Shown one piece after another: positions 25,891-32,872 of a stretch of 32,872 bases of DNA (positions within the stretch are counted from its first letter, which is position 1; every line of letters begins with the position of its first letter). A program made the position numbers and the translations under genes. The stretch is from Planctomycetaceae bacterium (GTDB taxonomy: Bacteria > Planctomycetota > Planctomycetia > Pirellulales > Pirellulaceae). The DNA is taken from the NCBI GenBank assembly GCA_007127095.1, contig SKZY01000098.1, positions 1 to 32,872 on the forward strand. The letters are read 5' to 3'. Under the pieces are notes generated by a model. It had not been told where the DNA came from. It saw nothing but the letters and a program-made list of their open reading frames with translations, and did not search any database.

Positions 25891-28800
25891 ATGACGACGC
25901 CAATCACGGTCAAGGGTGCCCGCGAACATAACCTCCGGGATGTCGACCTGGCGTTGCCCCGAGGCCAATTGATCTGTTTCAGCGGCGTTTCGGGGAGCGG
26001 CAAGAGTTCGCTGGCATTCGACACGCTCTACGCCGAGGGCCAGCGGCGATACGTCGAAAGCTTGAGCCATTACGCTCGGCAGTTCATGGGCCAGATGCCC
26101 AAGCCCGACGTCGATTTCGTCGGAGGGCTGAGCCCTTCGATCTCAATCAGCCAAAAGTCGACCGGCAACAACCCACGCAGCACCGTCGGGACGATCACCG
26201 AGATCGCTGATTTTTTGAGGGTTCTGTATGCTCGCGTCGGCACCGGCTACTGTCCGAAATGTGACGTTCCGATCACCGCCCAAACGCACGAGTCGATCGT
26301 CACCCGCGTGGCCGACATCGACCGGGAAGCGGCGCTGTGGTTGCTGGCCCCTTTGGCCCGAAACCAAAAGGGTGAGTTTCGCGATCTGTTTGAGGATTTG
26401 AGGCGTCAAGGCTTCGGCCGCGCCCGCGTCGATGGCGAGACGGTCTCACTCGCCGACCCACCCGCGCTCGACCGTCAGCACCGGCACAACATCGAAGTGA
26501 TCGTCGATCGGATCACCGCCGACGGACGTGACCGCGGCCGACTGAGCGACGCGATCACCACGGCGCTGCGACTCGGCGAAGGGACCTTGATCGTCTCGGC
26601 AACCGCGGCCGACGCCGAGACCGCCGAGGTGCCGAAACGTGATTACCTCTTCTCTGCCAAGTACGCCTGCAGCTCCTGCGGGCAAAGCTTTCAACCCCCA
26701 TCACCGCAGCTATTCAGCTTCAACAGCCCGCAAGGGATGTGCGAAGGCTGCGATGGGTTGGGCGAACTCTACACGTTCGTCCCGGAACTGCTGGTCGCCG
26801 ACGAATCGCTGTCGTTCAAAAAAGGCGCGATCTCGCTGCTCGGACGCTGGGCCGACCTGGGGCGGTACCGCAAACACATCTATCAGAACGTCGCCAAGGG
26901 GATCGAGGCCGAGTACGAATGGTCGCCCGGCACGATGCTGGAAACGCCGTGGTGTGATCTGCCCGAACAGGCCCGCAAGGTTTGGCTCTGGGGAGCCGAT
27001 CAAACACTGCAATTCACCTGGCGTGGTGGCAGCAGCGCGAAACGTTATGTCGGCGAGTTTTCGGGGATCATCCCCGAACTGGTCGAACGTTATCGGACGA
27101 CCAAGAACAAACTGCAACTGCGGCAATTCGAAAAGCAGATGCAGACGATCGCCTGTGTCGATTGCGGCGGTCACCGGCTCAACCCCCAGGCCCGCGCGGT
27201 GCGGTTGACTACCGGTGTCGAGGAGTTTGCTGCCGCGCCCGCACTGTCGCTGCCCGAATTGAGCGAATTGTCGATCGAGCGACTGGAACGGTTCTTCGCC
27301 GATGTTCGGCTGAGCGATACCGAGCAACGGATCGCCGGCGAAGCGCTCAAGGAGATCCGCGCTCGGCTCGGCTTCCTGCGTGGCGTCGGGCTCGATTATC
27401 TGACTTTGGCCCGAACCGCACCGACACTTTCCGGCGGTGAGTCACAGCGAATCCGCTTGGCCGGCCAGATCGGTAGCGGGTTGGTCGGAGTGCTTTACAT
27501 CCTCGATGAACCGTCGATCGGACTGCATCCCCACGACAACGAACGGTTGATCGAAACCCTCATCAAACTCCGCGACGCCGGAAATACCTTGATCGTCGTC
27601 GAACACGACGAGGAGACGATGCGGGCCTCGGACCTGATCGTCGATTTCGGACCCGGACCCGGCGTCCGCGGCGGTCGCGTCGTCGGTTGTGGCGATATCG
27701 CGACGATCGAGGCTAACCCGGAAAGCGTGACCGGCCAATTCTTGTCGGGCGCCAGATCAATCGCGGTACCGAAAAGCTTGCGAGACGCCGAGCAAGGCCG
27801 TTGGCTGACCGTTCACGGGGCACGCCACAACAACCTACAGAGTATTGACGTGTCGATCCCGCTAGGGACGCTGACCTGCTTCACCGGCATGTCGGGCAGC
27901 GGCAAAAGTTCCTTCGTCGGCGATATCCTGGAACCTTTGCTGCGAAACCGACTCAACGGGGCTTCCGCCGAGGTCGGAGAGTTCGACTCGATCGAAGGTT
28001 TGGAGCACCTCGATAAAACGATCGCAATCGATCAATCGCCGATCGGCCGGACGCCGCGGAGCAACCCGGCGACCTACGTCAAAGTGTTTGACGACATCCG
28101 CGAATTGTTCGCCCAAATGTCGGAGGCGAAGGCCCGCGGCTATACGTCCAGCCGGTTTAGCTTCAATGTCGACGGTGGCCGTTGCTCGGCTTGCGACGGC
28201 AACGGGGCGAATAAGCTGGAGATGGATTTTCTGGCCGATATCTGGGTGACCTGCCCGGTCTGCGGCGGCAAACGATACAACCGCGAAACGCTGGCCGTAC
28301 GGTTCAAAGGCCACTCGATCGCCGATGTCCTCAACCTCGATATCGCCGACGCATTAAGGCTGTTCGAAAACATTCCCAAGATCGCTGACACGTTGCAGAC
28401 GTTGGTCGATGTGGGACTCGAATATCTGAAACTTGGCCAGCCCTCGCCGACCCTCTCGGGCGGTGAGGCCCAACGGATCAAGCTGTCGCGAGAACTGAGT
28501 AAAAAGGCGACCGGACGCACGCTCTACATCCTCGACGAACCGACCACGGGCCTGCACTTCGCCGATATCGAATTGCTGTTGAAAGTGCTGCACGGACTGG
28601 TCGATCGAGGCAATACCGTCGTGGTGGTGGAACACAATCTCGACGTGATCAAGACCGCCGACTGGCTGATCGACCTGGGACCGTTGGGCGGGGACCGTGG
28701 CGGCCGGATCGTCGCCGCCGGCAAGCCGCTGGAAATCGCTGCCACCGAGCATAGTTTTACCGGCAAGGCGCTCACCAAACTGCTGGAATTCAACGGTCGT

Positions 28801-31800
28801 GCCGAGAACGGTTCGGTTAAATCCTCTTCAGAGAGCGCCCGCGCGAAGGGAAAGGACCAGCGCCGTGCCACGCCACCGTCGCGAACCCATCTGACCGTCG
28901 AAGGGGCTGCCCAGCACAACCTCAAGCATGTCAATCTGTCGATCCCTCGCGACGCGATGACCGTCTTTTGTGGCCCCAGCGGCAGCGGAAAGTCGTCGAT
29001 GGCGATGGATACGATCTACGCCGAAGGCCAGCGACGCTACGTCGAATCGCTGTCGTCCTACGCCCGACAATTCATCGGCCAGGCGCAAAAGCCGATCTTC
29101 GAGAAGATCGAAGGGTTGTCGCCGGCGGTCGCCTTGGAGCAGAAGAATGTCGGCCATTCGCCGCGGAGTACCGTCGGGACAGTGACCGAGGTTTACGATT
29201 ACTTGCGGATTTTGATGGCCCGCCTCGGTGTGATGCATTGCCCCAAGTGTCAGACGCCGGTCGGTACGCAGACGGCCGACCAAATAACCGACAAGGTGAT
29301 GGCGATGCCCGCCGGCAGCCGGTTGCTGTTGCTGGCTCCGATCGATACCGAAGCGGGGCAAGATTCGAACAACCCTTGGCAAACGCTGCGATCGAGCGGC
29401 TACCAACGGATACGGATCGACGGCCGAACCTATCCGATCGACCAAGCTCCGGCCTGGGATCCCCGTCGTCAACAACGGGTTCAAGTGGTCGTCGACCGCG
29501 TGATCATCGGACGCGACGAACGGGCCCGGATCGGCGACAGCATCGAGCAGGCTCTGTCACTGTCCGGTGGCCAATTGAACGTGGCGATCGCCGACGAACA
29601 GCGTGATGAACCGGCATGGGACGAAAAAGGACACAGCCAGCACTTGGTCTGCGAGAGCTGCGAACGGTCTTTTTTACCACTCACACCGCACCACTTCTCG
29701 TTCAACAGCGCCGTCGGTTGGTGCCCCGAATGCGACGGCTTGGGGACTCAACGAGGAACCAACCCCGCGGCCCTGTTGACCTCCTTCTCGGATTCGCTCG
29801 CCGACGGCGCGTCTCTGCTTTGGCCGAATGTCGCAGCGCCGCTGGCCAGAGCGATGCTGCGAGCACTCGCCCGCTTGACCGGATTGCCGCTCGACCTACC
29901 GATCGAGGAATTGACAACGACTCAGCGACGAGTCTTATTCCATGGAACCGGCCCCAGGTGGATCGAGGTCCGCGCCGACGACTTGGCCGCGGAAACAGCC
30001 CGCGACGTTGCCGACGGGAAGCCGCCGACAAGCAGCAGCGACGATCCGGGGTTCCCCGACGGAGCGACGATACTGTTCCGCTATCAGTTCAAAGGGTTCT
30101 ACCCGGCACTGGAGGAAGCGGCCCGCTTGTCGCCGTCACTGCGTGGCAAGCTTGAATTGTTCGTCGACGAGATCGCCTGTTCGGCGTGCGATGGGGCGAG
30201 ATTGCGGGATGATGCCGCGGCGGTACGGTTTCGCCAACGGACGATCGGCGATCTGGTCCAACTTCCGCTCGGTCGGCTGAGACAGCACGTCGCCCAGTGG
30301 CGACTCGACGCCCGCGAACAGAAAATCGCCGGCGAGTTGGTCCGTGAGATCGAGACCCGCTTGCAGTTTCTGGTCGACGTCGGGTTGGAGTATCTGACGC
30401 TGTCACGCGGTGCCGCGACGCTCTCCGGTGGCGAATCGCAGCGAATCCGATTAGCGGCGCAACTCGGCAGCGGACTCTGTGGCGTCCTGTATGTACTCGA
30501 CGAGCCGACCATCGGCCTCCATCCGCGAGACAACGATCGACTGGTCGGGGCGCTGCACCGACTCCGCGACCTCGGCAATACGTTGCTGGTCGTCGAGCAT
30601 GACCGAGACGTGATCGCGTCGAGTGACCATGTCTGCGACTTCGGGCCGCTGGCCGGTCGCGGCGGCGGTCGCGTCGTGGCTCAAGGCGTTCCCGGACAAA
30701 TCGCGCCGCGAGCCGAATCGGTCACCGCCGGGTTCATCGAAGGGCGACAGTCGATCGCGATCCCCGCATCGCGACGGGAAGTCGAACTCGGTGCCGAATC
30801 CGCAACCATCGATACGGCGACAACCGTCCGTCAGCGACCCGGCAGCCGTTCGAAACCGGGTGGTGGAACGCCACAACTGACAATCTACGGCGCCAAGGAA
30901 AATAACCTTCGCGGCGTTGACCTGAGGATCCCTCTGGGCGTCTTGACGGTCGTTACCGGGCCGAGCGGCAGCGGCAAAAGTTCGCTGATCAACGGCATCC
31001 TTTATCCCGTGCTCGCCCGCCGTCTGCACCGCGCCCGAGTTCGCCCCGGTCGCCACGACCGCGTCGACGGCATCCGCTTTATCGACAAAGTGATCCGCGT
31101 CGATCAATCACCACTGGGCAATACACCCAGCAGCAATCCGGCGACGTATACGGGCGTGTTCGAGTTGATCCGAAACCTGTTCGCCGCTTTGCCCGAGGCG
31201 GCCGAACGCCGGCTGACCTCTCGCCATTTCAGTTTCAATGTGTCGGCGGGACGCTGCGAAGCCTGCCAAGGGACCGGACGTAAGCGGATCGAGATGCACT
31301 TCTTGCCCGATGTCTGGGTGGAGTGTGAGGAGTGCGGCGGTAGGCGTTATCAGGAAGAGGTGCTGCAAGTCAAGTTTCACGGTAAATCGATCAGCGATGT
31401 ACTCGACATGCCGATCGGCGAAGCGGTCGATCTGTTCGTCGCTTACCCCCGGATCATTCAGATCCTGCAAACGGTGTGCGACGTCGGACTCGACTACATC
31501 ACGCTCGGACAAAGCGCCCCGACACTCTCCGGAGGCGAGGCCCAGCGGATCAAGCTGGCCGCCGAATTGGCCCGCCCCGATACGGGCCGAACCGTCTATC
31601 TGCTCGACGAGCCGACGACCGGGTTGCACTTCAATGACATCACCAAATTGCTCCGAGTACTTCAGCGACTCGTCGATTTGGGTAATTCCGTGGTCGTGAT
31701 CGAGCATAATTTGGATGTCGTCAAGTCGGCCGATTGGGTGATCGATATCGGCCCTGAGGCAGGCAGTCGCGGTGGGATGATCGTCGCTGAGGGGCCTCCC

Positions 31801-32658
31801 GAAGCCGTCGCCGCTTACGCGATCGAGGCCCGGCAACTGGCAGGTCGATCCGCCGGAGTCGCTGCCGCCGAATCAGCCATCGCGCCTCCCCGGTCGTACA
31901 CCGGTGAATTTTTGGCGCCGCTGCTCGACCAGCAGCTGATTCGCGCCTACCTCGAAGGACGCGGGATCGATTTCCGACCCGAAACGTGGGACGCCAGGCC
32001 GATTCGCGATCCCGAGCCGACGCCCGAACCGCTCGCCGCGCCCGAGGTTTCCACGCGTCTGACTCCGGAAACTCCCGCACCGCCGGATAATTCGGCCAAT
32101 CACCGTACCGTCGGTCCCATTGCCTCTCCGGCGTCGGACTACTCAAAGTCGCCCGCTGCGGCTGACTCGACCGCGACAGTTCCGCCGAACTCTCAGCCCG
32201 CCGATGAGTCGGCTCAACAGCCTTGGCGGATCATCGGTCGACGCTGGCACTCAACCGCCAAAGGTTTTCCTGACCTTTCACGGCCGAGTTGGCCGTTGGA
32301 ACTCGTCGAAGCAACGTTAGCGATGATCGCCAAAGTCGCACCGGAAGCCGAATTGCGATTCGTCGCCGCCGACCGGATCGAAGTCCGCGAATCACAATTG
32401 GAGTTTCCTTGGGGCGAGTTGGAAACCAAATGCTGTGAATGCTTGAAGCTGACGCTTACCGGACCCCCCGTGGCGATCGATCTCGACCTGTTGGAGAAGA
32501 TCGCGATCGCGGGGACCGTCGAACTCGGCGACCGTTTTCGCCCGCGACTCACGCTTCAACTGACTGATTTAAAGCAGACCCGAAGTCGCCTGTTAAGATC
32601 GTTGATCAAGCGGCACTGGGAATGCACGGTTCAACTTGCGAGTTCGTCGATTTCATGA
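25891..32658 (+). CDS. uvrA: Excinuclease ABC subunit UvrA, tandem-duplicated (two full UvrA units, four NBDs) with C-terminal extension
   Basis: Four Walker [37 protein letters not shown]. Four LSGGE(S/A)QRI signatures and four LDEP(S/T)xGLH Walker B. Two copies each of the two CxxC-x19/20-CxxC zinc modules. Confidence 0.97.
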   Translation: MTTPITVKGAREHNLRDVDLALPRGQLICFSGVSGSGKSSLAFDTLYAEGQRRYVESLSHYARQFMGQMPKPDVDFVGGLSPSISISQKSTGNNPRSTVGTITEIADFLRVLYARVGTGYCPKCDVPITAQTHESIVTRVADIDREAALWLLAPLARNQKGEFRDLFEDLRRQGFGRARVDGETVSLADPPALDRQHRHNIEVIVDRITADGRDRGRLSDAITTALRLGEGTLIVSATAADAETAEVPKRDYLFSAKYACSSCGQSFQPPSPQLFSFNSPQGMCEGCDGLGELYTFVPELLVADESLSFKKGAISLLGRWADLGRYRKHIYQNVAKGIEAEYEWSPGTMLETPWCDLPEQARKVWLWGADQTLQFTWRGGSSAKRYVGEFSGIIPELVERYRTTKNKLQLRQFEKQMQTIACVDCGGHRLNPQARAVRLTTGVEEFAAAPALSLPELSELSIERLERFFADVRLSDTEQRIAGEALKEIRARLGFLRGVGLDYLTLARTAPTLSGGESQRIRLAGQIGSGLVGVLYILDEPSIGLHPHDNERLIETLIKLRDAGNTLIVVEHDEETMRASDLIVDFGPGPGVRGGRVVGCGDIATIEANPESVTGQFLSGARSIAVPKSLRDAEQGRWLTVHGARHNNLQSIDVSIPLGTLTCFTGMSGSGKSSFVGDILEPLLRNRLNGASAEVGEFDSIEGLEHLDKTIAIDQSPIGRTPRSNPATYVKVFDDIRELFAQMSEAKARGYTSSRFSFNVDGGRCSACDGNGANKLEMDFLADIWVTCPVCGGKRYNRETLAVRFKGHSIADVLNLDIADALRLFENIPKIADTLQTLVDVGLEYLKLGQPSPTLSGGEAQRIKLSRELSKKATGRTLYILDEPTTGLHFADIELLLKVLHGLVDRGNTVVVVEHNLDVIKTADWLIDLGPLGGDRGGRIVAAGKPLEIAATEHSFTGKALTKLLEFNGRAENGSVKSSSESARAKGKDQRRATPPSRTHLTVEGAAQHNLKHVNLSIPRDAMTVFCGPSGSGKSSMAMDTIYAEGQRRYVESLSSYARQFIGQAQKPIFEKIEGLSPAVALEQKNVGHSPRSTVGTVTEVYDYLRILMARLGVMHCPKCQTPVGTQTADQITDKVMAMPAGSRLLLLAPIDTEAGQDSNNPWQTLRSSGYQRIRIDGRTYPIDQAPAWDPRRQQRVQVVVDRVIIGRDERARIGDSIEQALSLSGGQLNVAIADEQRDEPAWDEKGHSQHLVCESCERSFLPLTPHHFSFNSAVGWCPECDGLGTQRGTNPAALLTSFSDSLADGASLLWPNVAAPLARAMLRALARLTGLPLDLPIEELTTTQRRVLFHGTGPRWIEVRADDLAAETARDVADGKPPTSSSDDPGFPDGATILFRYQFKGFYPALEEAARLSPSLRGKLELFVDEIACSACDGARLRDDAAAVRFRQRTIGDLVQLPLGRLRQHVAQWRLDAREQKIAGELVREIETRLQFLVDVGLEYLTLSRGAATLSGGESQRIRLAAQLGSGLCGVLYVLDEPTIGLHPRDNDRLVGALHRLRDLGNTLLVVEHDRDVIASSDHVCDFGPLAGRGGGRVVAQGVPGQIAPRAESVTAGFIEGRQSIAIPASRREVELGAESATIDTATTVRQRPGSRSKPGGGTPQLTIYGAKENNLRGVDLRIPLGVLTVVTGPSGSGKSSLINGILYPVLARRLHRARVRPGRHDRVDGIRFIDKVIRVDQSPLGNTPSSNPATYTGVFELIRNLFAALPEAAERRLTSRHFSFNVSAGRCEACQGTGRKRIEMHFLPDVWVECEECGGRRYQEEVLQVKFHGKSISDVLDMPIGEAVDLFVAYPRIIQILQTVCDVGLDYITLGQSAPTLSGGEAQRIKLAAELARPDTGRTVYLLDEPTTGLHFNDITKLLRVLQRLVDLGNSVVVIEHNLDVVKSADWVIDIGPEAGSRGGMIVAEGPPEAVAAYAIEARQLAGRSAGVAAAESAIAPPRSYTGEFLAPLLDQQLIRAYLEGRGIDFRPETWDARPIRDPEPTPEPLAAPEVSTRLTPETPAPPDNSANHRTVGPIASPASDYSKSPAAADSTATVPPNSQPADESAQQPWRIIGRRWHSTAKGFPDLSRPSWPLELVEATLAMIAKVAPEAELRFVAADRIEVRESQLEFPWGELETKCCECLKLTLTGPPVAIDLDLLEKIAIAGTVELGDRFRPRLTLQLTDLKQTRSRLLRSLIKRHWECTVQLASSSIS
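31931..32220 (+). other. Pro/Ala/Ser-rich low-complexity linker within the UvrA polypeptide
   Basis: '[75 protein letters not shown]'. Confidence 0.85.
32221..32655 (+). other. Additional C-terminal domain (~145 aa) of the UvrA fusion, unassigned
   Basis: [145 protein letters not shown]; mixed alpha/beta composition with no UvrA motif. Confidence 0.7.
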
Positions 32659-32872
32659 ACATCCGATCGCTTTCCGCAGTCGCCCCGATCGGCGCGACCG
32701 TGATGCTGCTGTTGGGGTTCGCCGGCGGATATTGGCTGCGGGACGCTCAATCGCAGCGGTCTTCCGACGTCGTCGCGACCGCGATTGCCGACAAAGCTGA
32801 CGATCACCACGCCGATAAAAGCCGCGGTCACAGTCACAGTCACGGTCACGATCGCATGCATAGTCACGATCG
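32655..32872 (+). CDS. Partial CDS (runs off the right edge): membrane-anchored protein with His-rich periplasmic segment, plausibly an efflux periplasmic adaptor
   Basis: ATG at 32655 overlapping the uvrA TGA (ATGA): [72 protein letters not shown]..., open to the window end. Absent from the ORF track because it is truncated. Confidence 0.65.
   Translation, partial: MNIRSLSAVAPIGATVMLLLGFAGGYWLRDAQSQRSSDVVATAIADKADDHHADKSRGHSHSHGHDRMHSHD

Noticed and set aside
31108-31836. 242-aa minus-strand ORF inside uvrA
   Set aside because: Lies opposite the conserved zinc/signature region of UvrA copy 2; similar shadows occur opposite the equivalent part of copy 1.
32631-32867. 78-aa minus-strand ORF (MTMHAIVTVTVTVTAAFIGVV...)
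   Set aside because: The TVTVTVT pattern is the complement of the His-rich HSHSHGH coding segment on the plus strand.
32807-32872. Short GTCACAGTCACAG-like repeat considered as a CRISPR or microsatellite
   Set aside because: It is the codon repeat for the HSHSHGHD stretch in an open reading frame; there are no spacers.

Overview
The window is chromosomal-type DNA from a planctomycete, probably Pirellulaceae/Rhodopirellula-like. This is inferred from DUF1549/DUF1553, DUF1501, DUF1552 and PVC-type haem-binding CxxCH families plus a PVC-type small basic protein. No rRNA, tRNA, CRISPR array, IS element or prophage was recognised. Left to right: a partial lipoprotein gene (-), CHAD-domain protein (-), EamA/DMT transporter (-), SAM methyltransferase with a THUMP-like C-terminus (-), small basic PVC-type protein (+), DUF1549/DUF1553 cytochrome and DUF1501 pair (+), a membrane-embedded MutS-like ATPase with a polytopic membrane protein (-), DUF1552 protein (+), yeast-FCY1-like cytosine/nucleoside deaminase (-), small acidic single-TM protein (+), DOMON-like orphan (+), 2-oxoacid:ferredoxin oxidoreductase alpha and beta (+), cysteine synthase (+), UVR-motif protein (+), a 1413-aa SGNH hydrolase/beta-propeller/cytochrome c fusion (+), a 2255-aa tandem-duplicated UvrA with an extra C-terminal domain (+), and the 5' end of a His-rich membrane-anchored protein overlapping the uvrA stop (+). 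The observations most worth following up are the four-NBD UvrA with its unassigned C-terminal domain, the transmembrane MutS-like ATPase operon, and the fungal-type deaminase. Family calls come from reading motifs and from memory; no database search was run.
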